From contig WYBC01000017.1 in the NCBI GenBank assembly GCA_011526085.1, positions 248,001 to 312,000 on the forward strand: a stretch of DNA of 64,000 nt, read 5' to 3'. The notes below the pieces were generated by a model. That model was not told where the DNA came from, searched no databases, and saw nothing but the letters and a program-made list of their open reading frames with translations. Every line of letters starts with the position of its first letter. Positions within the stretch are counted from its first letter, which is position 1. Source of the DNA: Lysobacter sp. (GTDB taxonomy: Bacteria > Pseudomonadota > Gammaproteobacteria > Xanthomonadales > Xanthomonadaceae). Position numbers and translations under genes: made by a program. Shown here piece after piece: positions 9,577-19,019 of the stretch.

Positions 9577-11736
9577 ATGCCGCCCCGTCCCGCCCTCGTC
9601 ACCAACGCGCTGCCCTACGCCAACGGCCAGATCCATCTCGGCCATCTGGTGGGCTACATCCAGGCCGACATCTGGGTGCGCGCGCGGCGCATGGCCGGCG
9701 GCACCGTGCATTTCGTCTGCGCCGACGACACCCACGGCACCCCGATCATGCTGGCGGCCGAGCAGGCCGGCACCACGCCGGAAGCCTTCATCGCCGAAGT
9801 CCAGGCCGCGCACGAGCGCGATTTCGCCGCCTTCGGCGTCGCCTTCGATCACTACGATTCCACCCACTCCGCCGGCAATCGCGCGCTGACCGAGGCGATC
9901 TACGCCAGGCTCGACGCCAACGGCCACATCGGCCGGCGTTCGGTGCAGCAGTTCTACGATCCGGCCAAGGGCATGTTCCTGCCCGACCGCTACATCAAGG
10001 GCATCTGCCCGAACTGCGGCACGCCCGACCAGTACGGCGACAACTGCGAGCACTGCGGCGCCACCTACGCGCCCACCGACCTGAAGGACCCGCGTTCGGT
10101 CATCAGCGGCGCCACTCCGGAAATGCGCGAGTCCGAGCACTTCTTCTTCGAACTGGGCCAGTTCAGCGATTTCCTGCGCCGATGGCTGGCCGCCGACACG
10201 ATGGTGCCGGGCATGAAGGCGAAACTGCAGGAATGGCTGGATGCCGACGGCGGCCTGCGCCCGTGGGACATCTCCCGCGATGCGCCCTACTTCGGTTTCG
10301 AGATTCCCGGCCAGCCCGGCAAGTATTTCTACGTCTGGCTGGATGCGCCGATCGGTTACCTCAGCAGCTTCCGCGCGCTGTGCGACGCGAAGGGCCACGA
10401 TTTCGACGCCTTCACCCGGGCCGGCAGCGACGCCGAAATGCATCACTTCATCGGCAAGGACATCGTGAATTTCCACGGTCTGTTCTGGCCGGCGGTGCTG
10501 CAGGGTTCGGGCTTCCGCACGCCGACGCGTCTGCACGTGAACGGTTACCTGACCGTCGACGGCGCGAAGATGTCGAAGTCGCGCGGCACCTTCGTGATGG
10601 CGAAGACCTATGTCGACGCCGGCCTGCCGCCGGAAGCGCTGCGCTATTACTACGCGGCGAAGTCGTCGGGCGGTGTCGACGATGTCGATCTGAATCTCGC
10701 CGACTTCAAGGCACGCATCGACAGCGACATCGTCGGCAAGTTCGTCAACATCGCCAGTCGCTGCGCGGGTTTCATCGGCAAGCACTTCGACGGCAAGCTC
10801 GGCGACGCGCTCGAGTCCGGCCGCGGCGCCGATCTCTACGCCGCCACGCTCGCGCGCCGCGATGCCATCGCCGCCGCCTACGAAGCCAACAACGCCGCCG
10901 CGGCACTGCGCGCCATCATGGAAGCCTGCGACGAAGCCAACGCTTACGTCGCGGACAGCGCACCGTGGCAACTCGCGAAGCAGCTCGATCAGCCGGACAC
11001 CGGCGAACGCCTGCATGCGGTCTGCACCACCGCGCTCAATCTGTTCCGCGTGCTCAGCGCCTGTCTCAAGCCGGTGCTGCCGAACGTGGCGTCGCAGGCC
11101 GAGACTTTCCTCGCGGCGCCGGTCGCGCGCTGGAGCGACCTCGACGCACCGCTGCTGGGGCATGCGATCCAGCCCTATGCCCCGCTCTTCACCCGGATCG
11201 ACCCGAAACAGATCGACGCCATGACCGAAGCCTCCAAGGACACGATGAAGCCAGCCGAAGCACCCGCAGGAGGGGCTTCAGCCCCGAGCTCTTCCTCTTC
11301 CGGCGAGAAAAAGCTCGCGGCTGAAGCCGCTCCGCGCAAGGCAGACAATGCAGCCCATGCGACTTCGAACGCGTCGCCACGCGTCGCGAACGATGGAGAC
11401 AGCGCTTTCATCGGCATCGACGATTTCGCGAAGCTCGACCTGCGCATCGGCAAGGTGCTGGCCTGCGAATTCGTCGAAGGTTCGGACAAGCTGCTGCGCT
11501 TCGAGCTGGATGCGGGCGCACTTGGCAAGCGCCAGATCTTCTCCGGCATCCGCGGCAGCTACGGCGAGCCGGACAAGCTGGTCGGCCGCAACGTGGTGTT
11601 CATCGCCAATCTCGCGCCGCGCAAGATGCGCTTCGGCATGAGCGAAGGCATGATCCTCTCCGCCGGGTTCGATGGCGGCGCGCTGGCGCTGCTCGATGCC
11701 GACAGCGGCGCCGAACCGGGAATGCCGGTGCGCTGA
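9577..11736 (+). CDS. metG: Methionyl-tRNA synthetase
   Basis: Charges tRNA-Met with methionine in the cytoplasm. The 719-residue product begins PPRPALVTNALPYANG and has the HLGH signature (20-23), a zinc knuckle with Cys144, 147, 157 and 160, KMSKS at 331-335, an anticodon-binding helical domain, and a C-terminal Trbp111-type tRNA-binding domain (about 612-719, FAKLDLRIGKVLACEFVEG) that dimerises the enzyme. The linker between the last two domains (about 564-587) is translated from a palindromic repeat, see the repeat at 11266. No clear ribosome-binding site precedes any start; the ATG at 9577 matches the family best, with in-frame GTGs at 9565 and 9571 as alternatives. A CATAAT hexamer at 9542-9547 could be its -10. 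Confidence 0.97.
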   Translation: MPPRPALVTNALPYANGQIHLGHLVGYIQADIWVRARRMAGGTVHFVCADDTHGTPIMLAAEQAGTTPEAFIAEVQAAHERDFAAFGVAFDHYDSTHSAGNRALTEAIYARLDANGHIGRRSVQQFYDPAKGMFLPDRYIKGICPNCGTPDQYGDNCEHCGATYAPTDLKDPRSVISGATPEMRESEHFFFELGQFSDFLRRWLAADTMVPGMKAKLQEWLDADGGLRPWDISRDAPYFGFEIPGQPGKYFYVWLDAPIGYLSSFRALCDAKGHDFDAFTRAGSDAEMHHFIGKDIVNFHGLFWPAVLQGSGFRTPTRLHVNGYLTVDGAKMSKSRGTFVMAKTYVDAGLPPEALRYYYAAKSSGGVDDVDLNLADFKARIDSDIVGKFVNIASRCAGFIGKHFDGKLGDALESGRGADLYAATLARRDAIAAAYEANNAAAALRAIMEACDEANAYVADSAPWQLAKQLDQPDTGERLHAVCTTALNLFRVLSACLKPVLPNVASQAETFLAAPVARWSDLDAPLLGHAIQPYAPLFTRIDPKQIDAMTEASKDTMKPAEAPAGGASAPSSSSSGEKKLAAEAAPRKADNAAHATSNASPRVANDGDSAFIGIDDFAKLDLRIGKVLACEFVEGSDKLLRFELDAGALGKRQIFSGIRGSYGEPDKLVGRNVVFIANLAPRKMRFGMSEGMILSAGFDGGALALLDADSGAEPGMPVR
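11266..11338. repeat. REP-like palindrome inside metG
   Basis: Two imperfect inverted arms of about 22 bases flank a short spacer. The left arm core is GGGGCTTCAGCCCCGAGCT and the right arm core is AGCTCGCGGCTGAAGCCGC. Each arm also folds on itself (GGGGCT/AGCCCC and GCGGCT/AGCCGC), and the two arm-to-arm mismatches sit where each small hairpin keeps its own pairing. This hairpin-in-hairpin layout is typical of intergenic REP elements in xanthomonads. Here it lies in frame within the metG linker and is translated as a Ser/Ala/Glu/Lys-rich stretch. Confidence 0.8.
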
Positions 11737-11788
11737 CGCATCGGACCGACCATCGCTTCATCCCACCGCCCCCGACCGGAGCCGCGCC

Positions 11789-12088
11789 ATGACATCCAAC
11801 TCTTCGTTCCGCACCGCACTGGCGCTGATCGCGTTGATGCTCGGCCTCGGCGCCTGCGCGGGCAAGCCGGCCGTGGACAACGCGAACGACGTTCCCGCAC
11901 CGTCTCCACGACCGATCGGCGGCGACCGCGACGCCCACGGCTGCCTGCCCGCGGCCGGCTATGCCTGGTGCGAACGCGAGAAGCGCTGCGTGCGCCCGTG
12001 GGAACTGGCGAAGGAGGCCGGCTTCGACAACACCGCCGAGGGCTTCGCGCGGCATTGCGACGCGGCCGCGGCGCAGCCGGCCGGTTGA
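11789..12088 (+). CDS. Small lipoprotein with a paired-Cys motif
   Basis: A 99-residue lipoprotein. The N-terminal hydrophobic stretch ends in a lipobox (LGLGAC, Cys about residue 24), followed by a Pro/Asp-rich tether. The compact C-terminal half is [20 protein letters not shown] plus VRPWE and a final HC. The spacing of Gly-Cys, Trp-Cys and Cys-x-Arg-Pro-Trp recurs in small exported bacterial proteins, but I cannot name a function. Four cysteines in the mature domain suggest disulfides in the periplasm. The ATG was chosen for the signal sequence. It lies between metG and the RnfB-like gene, 14 bp from the latter. Confidence 0.75.
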   Translation: MTSNSSFRTALALIALMLGLGACAGKPAVDNANDVPAPSPRPIGGDRDAHGCLPAAGYAWCEREKRCVRPWELAKEAGFDNTAEGFARHCDAAAAQPAG

Positions 12089-12102
12089 ATCGCGCCATTC
12101 CG

Positions 12103-12555
12103 ATGCGTGCCGCCGGACCCGAGCCACTGCCGCTCGTCGAACGCCTCGACCGCCTGCTGCCGCAGACCCAGTGCGGCCAATGCGGCTACGCCGGCTGCCG
12201 GCCGTACGCCGAAGCGATGGCGCGGGGCGAGGCCGGCATCGATCACTGCCCGCCCGGCGGCGATGCCGGCGCGCGCGCGCTGGCGCATGCGCTGGGCGTG
12301 CCCGCGCAGCCCTACGACCGCACGCGCGGCGAACACAAGGCGGCGCAGGTCGCGGTGATCGTGGAAGCCGACTGCATCGGCTGCACCAAATGCATCCAGG
12401 CCTGCCCGGTCGACGCGATCCTCGGCGCCGCCAAACACATGCACACGGTGATCGAACCGCTGTGCACCGGCTGCGAACTGTGCATCCCGGCCTGTCCGGT
12501 CGACTGCATCGTGCTGGAACCGCCGCTCGCATCCTTGCCGGAAAGGATGCCATGA
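12103..12555 (+). CDS. rsxB: RnfB/RsxB-like iron-sulfur protein (soluble form)
   Basis: A 150-residue ferredoxin-type protein. Residues 24-50 carry the RnfB-type 4Fe-4S site (CGQCGYAGC then HCPPGG). Two bacterial ferredoxin motifs follow, [16 protein letters not shown] and [16 protein letters not shown], for two more 4Fe-4S clusters. Classical RnfB/RsxB has an N-terminal membrane helix and works in a six-subunit electron-transport complex; this one lacks the helix and no other rnf gene is nearby. It may instead be a free electron carrier. It overlaps the next gene by ATGA, so the two are translationally coupled. The start at 12103 gives an N-terminus that leads straight into the domain. Confidence 0.88.
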   Translation: MRAAGPEPLPLVERLDRLLPQTQCGQCGYAGCRPYAEAMARGEAGIDHCPPGGDAGARALAHALGVPAQPYDRTRGEHKAAQVAVIVEADCIGCTKCIQACPVDAILGAAKHMHTVIEPLCTGCELCIPACPVDCIVLEPPLASLPERMP

Positions 12556-13256
12556 CCTATCGCGCGCTCGACGCCGACGCGATCATCGCCACCTGCGCGC
12601 GGCTGAACGCGCGCATCGAAGAACGTTTCCAGGGCGCCGGACTGTCGAAGGTCGCGCAGGAAGTGCTGTCGGTAGCGCGCGAGACCACCGCGAACATCGA
12701 ACGCATCCGGCGGCCGCGCCGGGCGATCCGTTTCCTGGTCGCCGGACTCATCGTGCTGATGCTGGCGATCATCGTCGGCCTGGTGGTGTCGGTGCCGATG
12801 CCGTCGTCGGAACTCGAACTGTTCCCGCTGCTGCAGATCGCCGAGTCGGCGGTGAACGACCTGATCTTCCTCGGCGTCGCGGTGTTCTTCCTGTCGTCGC
12901 TGGAAGCCCGGGTGAAACGCCACGAAGCGCTGCGGGCGCTGCACCAGCTGCGCAGCCTCGCCCACGTGATCGACATGCATCAGCTCACCAAGGATCCGGA
13001 GCAGCTGCTCTCGCCCGCGATGGGCACCGCATCTTCGCCGCAGCGCAGCCTGAGCCGGTTCGAGCTGGGCCGTTACCTCGATTACTGCACGGAGATGCTG
13101 GCGATCCTCAGCAAGCTCGCGGCGCTGTACGTGCAGGATTTCGACGATCCGCAGGTGCTGGGCGCGGTCAACGACATCCAGGGGCTGACCACCGGGCTGT
13201 CGTCGAACATCTGGCAGAAGATCGTGATCCTCGACCGCATCGCCGGACGCGATTGA
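12552..13256 (+). CDS. Membrane protein of unknown function
   Basis: A 234-residue protein. Residues 1-55 are a charged helical segment. Two hydrophobic stretches follow: [20 protein letters not shown] (about 59-78) and a second near 95-118 ([15 protein letters not shown]). The rest is a soluble helical domain ([20 protein letters not shown]). I do not recognise a named family with certainty. Its ATG overlaps the stop of the RnfB-like gene (ATGA), which implies joint expression and perhaps a role in anchoring or serving that iron-sulfur protein; this is inference from context only. It ends 60 bp before the convergent TraB/GumN gene. Confidence 0.7.
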   Translation: MTYRALDADAIIATCARLNARIEERFQGAGLSKVAQEVLSVARETTANIERIRRPRRAIRFLVAGLIVLMLAIIVGLVVSVPMPSSELELFPLLQIAESAVNDLIFLGVAVFFLSSLEARVKRHEALRALHQLRSLAHVIDMHQLTKDPEQLLSPAMGTASSPQRSLSRFELGRYLDYCTEMLAILSKLAALYVQDFDDPQVLGAVNDIQGLTTGLSSNIWQKIVILDRIAGRD

Positions 13257-13316
13257 GCCGCCTGCGGCCGGGCCGCGATTTTTCGCGTCGCGGTCGTCTA
13301 CTGCCTTCAATTGCCT

Positions 13317-14306
13317 TTATTTGCCGCCGTCGGCGCAGGCCGAACAGATGCGCTCGACCGTATACCCCTTGGCGCGCAGCTTCTCGACCACGCCGTCGTC
13401 GCCGAGCAGGTGCAGGGCGCCGACCACCACCAGGGTATCGTCGCGGGTCTCGCCGTCGAGCATGCGCTGCAGCTTCGGCACCCACGCATCGTTGCGCGCC
13501 ACGTTGATCCGCCGATACAGCGCCGGGTATTGGGTGCGCATCTCCGCGGCCATGCCGTTCCACAGCGCGGTCGCGTCGCCGCGTCGCCAGGCGCCGTGCA
13601 GTTTCTCGATCTCGACCGTCGCGTCGTCGGCTTCGTTCAGCGATTCTTCGAGGAACTGCCGTTGCTCGTCCTTGCCCATGCCGTCGAACACCGCGATCTG
13701 TTCGCTGCCCTGTTCCAGCCCGAGGGTGGGCTTCGACGCCTTGCGGGCGCGATCGCTCAGATGCATGTCGAGACCGATCGCGGGGTCGAGACCCAGCTTG
13801 TTCATCTCGACGATGGAGATTGTGAGGCCGACGAACCAGGGCTCGAACATCTGGAACACCTGCGGCGCCAGGCCGATCTTCTGCAGCGACGAGGCGTTGG
13901 CCTCGTTCCAGGCCCGCAGTTTTTCGGCCACCGGCGCCGGCAGTTCGCTGTCGAGCGTCGTGCCGTCCCGGCGCAACGCGGCCTGCCCCATCGCCATGCC
14001 CAGCGCCGGCGACGACATTTCCTCCGGCGACAGTTCGAACACCACCGTCTCGGCATCGTCGAACGCGCCGTCGACGTCCTTCGACAGCGGATAGTCGCTC
14101 GGCTTCAGCATGTGGAACGAGCCGAGCAGATAGATCTCGTTGTCGGCGTCCGAAACTTTCCACAGCAACGGCACCGGCGACGGGGCGTCGGCAACGGCCG
14201 CTGCAGCGGGCTGCGCGCGATCGGCGGCGACGGCGGCCACCGAAACGGCAGCGGCGATGGACACGGCGATGATGGACAGTGCAATGAACGGCGAGCGAAG
14301 GCGCAT
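13317..14306 (-). CDS. TraB/GumN family exported protein
   Basis: A 329-residue protein with an N-terminal signal sequence (residues 1-28, ending VAAVAADRA). The rest fits the TraB/GumN (TIKI-like) fold. Two GX2H motifs are visible, LLGSFHML (about residues 60-67) and VVVGALHLLG near the C-terminus, together with a conserved FELSPEE acid cluster. These are the residues proposed to form a metal-dependent catalytic centre in this superfamily. GumN sits in the xanthan cluster of Xanthomonas, but this copy is away from any gum genes. A periplasmic metallo-hydrolase is a family-based suggestion. It follows the DUF1684 gene by 47 bp on the same strand. Confidence 0.85.
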   Translation of the reverse strand: MRLRSPFIALSIIAVSIAAAVSVAAVAADRAQPAAAAVADAPSPVPLLWKVSDADNEIYLLGSFHMLKPSDYPLSKDVDGAFDDAETVVFELSPEEMSSPALGMAMGQAALRRDGTTLDSELPAPVAEKLRAWNEANASSLQKIGLAPQVFQMFEPWFVGLTISIVEMNKLGLDPAIGLDMHLSDRARKASKPTLGLEQGSEQIAVFDGMGKDEQRQFLEESLNEADDATVEIEKLHGAWRRGDATALWNGMAAEMRTQYPALYRRINVARNDAWVPKLQRMLDGETRDDTLVVVGALHLLGDDGVVEKLRAKGYTVERICSACADGGK

Positions 14307-14353
14307 GGCGATCCTGGGGGCGGGATGCGTGGAGAAAACGATCGGAAAAACGA

Positions 14354-15313
14354 TCAGTGCTTGACGCCGTAGCGCTTCTCGCCGGCGGTGATCGCGAGAT
14401 CGAGCCGGTTCTCGTTCGGCGGCAGCGGACAGGTGGCGAACGGGGTGAACGCGCAGGGCGGATTATAGGCGCGGTTGAAATCGATCATGACCTTGCCTTT
14501 CGCATCGGGACGCGGCACGTCGAGATAGCGGCCGGCGCCGTAGGTTTCGTGGCCGCTGGTGCGATCGGCGATGATCAGCGACAGCGTGTCGCCGCCCTGG
14601 TCCAGCGCTTCGATGCGGAAGGTCCTGCCGTCGCGCTGGAATTCCAGCGCGCCGGGATTCGGCGTGTTCTCGGTGGTGCCGATGATCGTGGCGATCGGCA
14701 GCACGGTGCCGGCCGGATGCGGCACGAAGGTGGCCTCGACGCGCCAGTCGCGGTTCGGCGGCCAATATTCCAGGCCCTTGAACTGCAGTCGCGTCGGCGC
14801 ATCGGCATGCTTCACCCGCAGCGCGCGGTTGCCGGCGCGTTCGATCACGGTGAGCTTGCCCTTGCCCTCGTCGAAGCCGACGACGCTCGGCGCGCCGGTG
14901 CTGTCGTCCTTCAATTCCACGCGGCCGCCGTTCAACGGTTCGCCATCGAGCGTGAGCGGCACGCCGCGCTCCGGCGTGAAGAACACGCGGTTGCCGTCGC
15001 GGGTGAACATGCCCATCGATTCCGGGCCCATCGCAAGGCGGATGCCGCTGCGCGCGCTGCTGCCGACGTAGTGCGACTTGAGCGTCAACCAGTGCAAGCC
15101 GATCAGGCTGGACCAGCCGTCCGGCGCGGTCAGTTTCTCCTGGCGCTGGATCCGCCAGAGATTCTCGTCGGACAGATACTGCGCCTCGGCGGCGCTCAAC
15201 GCCGCGTTCTCGGCGGGCGTCTTCTTCCCGCTGCAGCCGACCAGCGCCGACAGCGCCAGTACGCCGGCGAGCGTGCTCGCGGCAGCCCTCTTCACATGCA
15301 TTTTCGTCTTCAT
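14354..15313 (-). CDS. DUF1684 lipoprotein
   Basis: A 319-residue lipoprotein with a signal ending in a lipobox (SALVGC). The mature part carries the DUF1684 landmarks: an N-terminal WRIQRQEKLTAPDGW and LIGLHWL, and near the end a block beginning DFNRAYNPPCAF, then ATCPLPPNENRLDL. The function of the family is unknown. The start at 15313 lies 2 bp downstream of the mutL stop, so it is very likely expressed from the nnr-tsaE-amidase-mutL transcript. In E. coli the slot after mutL is held by miaA and hfq, neither of which is here. An internal ATG at 15301 is a possible shorter start. Confidence 0.85.
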   Translation of the reverse strand: MKTKMHVKRAAASTLAGVLALSALVGCSGKKTPAENAALSAAEAQYLSDENLWRIQRQEKLTAPDGWSSLIGLHWLTLKSHYVGSSARSGIRLAMGPESMGMFTRDGNRVFFTPERGVPLTLDGEPLNGGRVELKDDSTGAPSVVGFDEGKGKLTVIERAGNRALRVKHADAPTRLQFKGLEYWPPNRDWRVEATFVPHPAGTVLPIATIIGTTENTPNPGALEFQRDGRTFRIEALDQGGDTLSLIIADRTSGHETYGAGRYLDVPRPDAKGKVMIDFNRAYNPPCAFTPFATCPLPPNENRLDLAITAGEKRYGVKH

Positions 15314-15315
15314 GC

Positions 15316-17175
15316 TCAACGCCCCCTCAGGAACCAGCGATCGATCTCGCCCAACGTGAATTTCGCCCAGGTCGGGCGTCCATGATTGCATTGCCCGGAA
15401 CGTTCCGTGGCTTCCATCTCGCGCAGCAGCGCGTTCATTTCCGGCAGGCTCAGGCGGCGGTTGGCGCGCACCGCGCCGTGGCAGGCCATGGTCGCCAGCA
15501 GCTCGTCGCGCGCGGAGGCCACGCGCCGGGACGCGCCATGTTCGACCAGATCGGCGATCACGTCGCGGAACAACGCTTCCACCTCGCCTTCAGCCAAGAG
15601 CGCCGGCACGCCTCGCAGCGCGAGGCTCTGCGGGCCGCTGCGGGTGATCTCGAACCCCAGCGCGGCCAGGGTCGCGGCTTCGCGTTCGGCGGTCTCGGCT
15701 TCGCGCTCCGATACCGCGACGGTCTGCGGGACCAGCAGCGGCTGCATGCGCAGACCGACGCTGTCGTGCGCGCTCTTCAGCTTTTCGTAGCCGATGCGCT
15801 CGTGCGCGGCGTGCATGTCGACCACGATCAGGCCGTCGGCGGTCTCGCTGAGGATGTAGATGCCGTGCAACTGCGCGATCGCATAACCCAGCGGCGGCAC
15901 CTCGCCGTCCCGGGTTTCGGGCAGCGGGCGCACCGCCGGCTGCGGCTGCGAGGACGGCGTGGCGTACAGCGCGGCATAGGCGGCGCGGGCGTCGTCGACG
16001 CGCAGGCCCAGGCCGGTCTGCGGCATCGGCCGGTTCCACGCCTGCGGGTACGAGGATGGCGTCGATGGCGATGCGCCGGGAGCCATCGATGACGGGAATG
16101 ACGACGGCGATGCGGCTTCCCCCGGCATCCCGGCGGACACGCCGGCGGGCGCGCCCGCGCGGGTCTCGGCCAGCGCGGCCTGCAGCGTGCGGTAGACGAA
16201 ATCGTGGATCGCGCGACCGTCGCGGAAGCGGACTTCGTGTTTCGCCGGATGCACGTTCACGTCGACCCGGCGCGGATCGACTTCGAGGAACAGCACATAC
16301 GCCGGCTGGCGGCCATGGAACAGCACGTCGGCGTAGGCCTGCTTGACCGCATGCGCGATGCTGCGGTCGCGCACCGCGCGGCCGTTGACGAACAGATACT
16401 GCTGGTCGGTGCTGGCGCGCGAATACGCCGGCTGCGCGATCCAGCCGCTGAGCCGCATCAGGCTGCCGCTGTCGGTGGACAGCGGCGCGATGTGGTCGAT
16501 CTGCAGCGCATTGGCGAGGAATTCCTCGCTCAGCGTCTCGGCCAGGCGTTCGCCCGAGAACAGCGCACCGCCGTCGCCCTTGTAGCGGCGGAGCGGCTTG
16601 CCGTTGTGGCTGACGCGCAGTTCCACGTCGGGCCGGGCCAGTGCGAGCTGGCGCAACCATTCCTCGATATGGCCGAGCTCGGTGCGCTCGGCGCGCAGGA
16701 ATTTGCGCCGCGCCGGCACGTTGTAGAACAGGTCGCGCACTTCGACCGTGGTGCCGGCGGGCTGCTGTTTCGGCGCCGGCTCGCCGACCCGGCCGCCGTC
16801 CACGGCCAGCGCGATGCCATGGCCGTCGTCGCCGCGGCGCGAAGCGATGACGAAGCGGCTGACCGACGCGATCGACGGCAAGGCTTCGCCGCGGAAACCG
16901 AGCGTGGCCACGGCTTCGAGGTCGTCGAGCGAGGCGATCTTGCTGGTGGCGTGGCGCTGCACCGCGAGCGCCAGTTCCTCGGGCGCGATGCCGCCGCCGT
17001 CGTCGCGCACGCGGATCAGGCGCACGCCGCCCTCTTCCAGATCGATGTCGATGCGCCGCGCGCCGGCGTCGATCGCGTTCTCGACCAGTTCCTTCACCAC
17101 CGACGCCGGGCGTTCGATGACTTCGCCGGCAGCGATCTGGTTGACGAGGGTGTCGGGGAGCTGGCGGATGGTCAC
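15316..17175 (-). CDS. mutL: DNA mismatch repair protein MutL
   Basis: A 619-residue protein that links MutS mismatch recognition to strand incision. The N-terminal GHKL ATPase shows [12 protein letters not shown] (29-40), DDGGGI, ATSKI and [11 protein letters not shown] Pro/Ser-rich linker (about 355-400) joins the C-terminal dimerisation domain, which contains [12 protein letters not shown]. This fits the endonuclease motif DQHA-x2-E-x4-E except for Q to M, so this MutL may nick DNA itself, unlike E. coli MutL. The start is a GTG at 17175 ([19 protein letters not shown]), the only position that matches the family N-terminus; no ATG is available nearby. It sits 142 bp after the amidase and belongs to the conserved nnr-tsaE-amidase-mutL order. 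The MutS partner is at 57232. Confidence 0.96.
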   Translation of the reverse strand: MTIRQLPDTLVNQIAAGEVIERPASVVKELVENAIDAGARRIDIDLEEGGVRLIRVRDDGGGIAPEELALAVQRHATSKIASLDDLEAVATLGFRGEALPSIASVSRFVIASRRGDDGHGIALAVDGGRVGEPAPKQQPAGTTVEVRDLFYNVPARRKFLRAERTELGHIEEWLRQLALARPDVELRVSHNGKPLRRYKGDGGALFSGERLAETLSEEFLANALQIDHIAPLSTDSGSLMRLSGWIAQPAYSRASTDQQYLFVNGRAVRDRSIAHAVKQAYADVLFHGRQPAYVLFLEVDPRRVDVNVHPAKHEVRFRDGRAIHDFVYRTLQAALAETRAGAPAGVSAGMPGEAASPSSFPSSMAPGASPSTPSSYPQAWNRPMPQTGLGLRVDDARAAYAALYATPSSQPQPAVRPLPETRDGEVPPLGYAIAQLHGIYILSETADGLIVVDMHAAHERIGYEKLKSAHDSVGLRMQPLLVPQTVAVSEREAETAEREAATLAALGFEITRSGPQSLALRGVPALLAEGEVEALFRDVIADLVEHGASRRVASARDELLATMACHGAVRANRRLSLPEMNALLREMEATERSGQCNHGRPTWAKFTLGEIDRWFLRGR

Positions 17176-17317
17176 GTCGGAGGATGGCGCCGGCGTGCGG
17201 CGTTCGCGGGAACAGGCGTGATGATAATCCCCGGGCGCGGGGACCGCTGGAACGATGTGCGCGGTTCGTGCGCGAGCCGCGGAATGACGGGGCCGAGCGC
17301 GCCCCGTCGGCGTCGCC

Positions 17318-18931
17318 TCAGGGACTGCCGCCGGTAGAGATGACCTTCGGCGCCGCGGCGCTGGCCACCACCGTCGCTTCCTGCGCCCTGGCGCGCGCGG
17401 CATAGAGCGTGCCCGGCGGCGGCTGGCGGGTGAAATACGCGTCGACGCCCTGCAGCACGGCCTTGGCCAAGGTCCGCTGGTAGGCGGGATTGATGAGCCG
17501 GCGCTCCTCGTCGGGATTCGAGATGAACGCGGTCTCGACCAGCATGGCCGGCATGTCGGACGTGCGCAGCACCGAGAAATTCGCGCGCTCGATGTTCGGC
17601 TTGTGGTTGAAGCCGATGCCCTTCAGGCCCGAGAGCACATGGCCGGCGGCGTCTTCCGATGCCTTCATCTGCCCGCTCTGGGTCAGATCGAGCAGCACCG
17701 TCGCCAGCGTGTTGTCCGGCTTCCTGACGCCCGCTCCGCCGATCAGGTCGGCGGCGTTTTCCTTGTCGGCGAGCCAGCGCGCGCGCTGCGAGGAGGCGCC
17801 GCGCAGCGACAGCACGTAGACGGACGACCCCTTGGCGGCGCGGTTTTCGGCGGCGTCGGCGTGGATCGAGATGAAGATGTCGGCCTTGGCCTGACGGGCC
17901 AGCTGGGTCCGGCGCGGCAGCGGCAGGAACATGTCGCTGTCGCGGGTCAGCACCGCCTTCAATCCCGGTGTCGCGTTGATCTGGCGCGCGAGCTCGCGGG
18001 CGATCGCGAGGGTCACGTCTTTTTCACGCTTGCCGGTCGGACCGATCGCACCGGGATCCTGGCCGCCGTGACCGGGATCGATCGCGACGATCAGAGGCCG
18101 CGTGCCCGCACGCAGGTCGCGCAAGGTCTTGCCGCCGGCCGGTGCGGGCGGCTCGGCGTTGGTCACTGCCGGCTGCGGCGCGGTCGTGCCCGTGCCCGTG
18201 CCCGTGCCCGTGCCCGTGCCGGAAGGTACGCCCGAAGATGACGGTGCGGCCGGAACCGCCGCGACGCCGCCTGCAAGAATTTGCGCGGGCGTCTGCGTCG
18301 CCGAAGGCGGGATCGTCGACGCGGCGGACTGCGATGCGACCGTGGCCGCCGGATGGACGGCCGCCGGCGCGGGAACCGTCGGTGCGGATGCCGTCGGTGC
18401 GGATCCTGTCGGATTCTGCGCGACCGCATTCGCGACCGCAGGATTCACGGCCGTGGGATGCGACGCGGACGGCTGCGGAGCCGCCGCATGAGTCGCCGGC
18501 GGGACGGCCGCGACCGGCTTGCCGCCGTCGCCGGGCCATTCCAGCACGAGCCGCGCGCCGCCGTCGGCGCCGCGCTCCAGGCGCGGCTTGAGCGGCGTGA
18601 CCGGCGCGGCCAGATCGAACACGATGCGGGTGGTGCCCGGTGCGGGCTGCCCGCGACGCACCGCCTTGACCACGCCGACAGGCGCCGGCAATTGCAGGGT
18701 GCGGGCAGCATCGGTGTCGGGGAGATCGACCACGAAGCGGTCGGGGTTGGCGAGGCGCAGCGTGCGGAAGGCGACGTCGGCCTGCAGATGCAGTTCCGCG
18801 CGCGTGCCGGTGGCCCCGTCGCTCAACTGCAGATCCTTGATTTCATTGGCTTGCGCAAGGTTCCAGCACAGGGCCGCCAGCAAGGCCAGGCCCAGGATGA
18901 TCTGCTGTACGGTGGTCCCCTTGACGCGCAT
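17318..18931 (-). CDS. N-acetylmuramoyl-L-alanine amidase with AMIN domain
   Basis: A 537-residue periplasmic zinc amidase that cuts the peptide from muramic acid during cell separation. After a signal sequence (about 1-29) comes an AMIN domain (30-135, peptidoglycan/septum targeting), then an unusually long Pro/Ala/Thr-rich linker (138-265) containing a Gly-Thr repeat. The Amidase_3 catalytic domain starts at 278 with [14 protein letters not shown] (zinc His288), Glu303 (REKDVT), His357 (ISIHADA) and a [12 protein letters not shown] segment. The order tsaE-amidase-mutL is conserved in proteobacteria, where this position is called amiB or amiC. The start ATG at 18931 begins the signal sequence. 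Confidence 0.93.
   Translation of the reverse strand: MRVKGTTVQQIILGLALLAALCWNLAQANEIKDLQLSDGATGTRAELHLQADVAFRTLRLANPDRFVVDLPDTDAARTLQLPAPVGVVKAVRRGQPAPGTTRIVFDLAAPVTPLKPRLERGADGGARLVLEWPGDGGKPVAAVPPATHAAAPQPSASHPTAVNPAVANAVAQNPTGSAPTASAPTVPAPAAVHPAATVASQSAASTIPPSATQTPAQILAGGVAAVPAAPSSSGVPSGTGTGTGTGTGTTAPQPAVTNAEPPAPAGGKTLRDLRAGTRPLIVAIDPGHGGQDPGAIGPTGKREKDVTLAIARELARQINATPGLKAVLTRDSDMFLPLPRRTQLARQAKADIFISIHADAAENRAAKGSSVYVLSLRGASSQRARWLADKENAADLIGGAGVRKPDNTLATVLLDLTQSGQMKASEDAAGHVLSGLKGIGFNHKPNIERANFSVLRTSDMPAMLVETAFISNPDEERRLINPAYQRTLAKAVLQGVDAYFTRQPPPGTLYAARARAQEATVVASAAAPKVISTGGSP
18186..18220. repeat. Hexanucleotide microsatellite in the amidase linker
   Basis: Five perfect tandem copies of gtgccc plus a partial sixth. 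They are read on the minus strand as Gly-Thr dipeptides in the linker between the AMIN and catalytic domains. A gain or loss of one unit keeps the frame and changes linker length by two residues. Confidence 0.85.
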
Positions 18932-19019
18932 GGCCGGTAGTCAAACACCAGCCGCGGATTTTTTCAAGCACTTTTCCCTTGATAATCCGCAACCTGCCGC
19001 GACTTCCTGCCCTGTGGGT

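Noticed and set aside
8392-11163. 923-codon minus-strand frame opposite metG and the DUF2147 genes
   Set aside because: Spans several real genes on the other strand; no start signal or domain.
18186-18220. The gtgccc tandem array as a possible CRISPR or phase-variation switch
   Set aside because: Units are only 6 bp, so there are no spacers, and a multiple of three cannot switch the frame.
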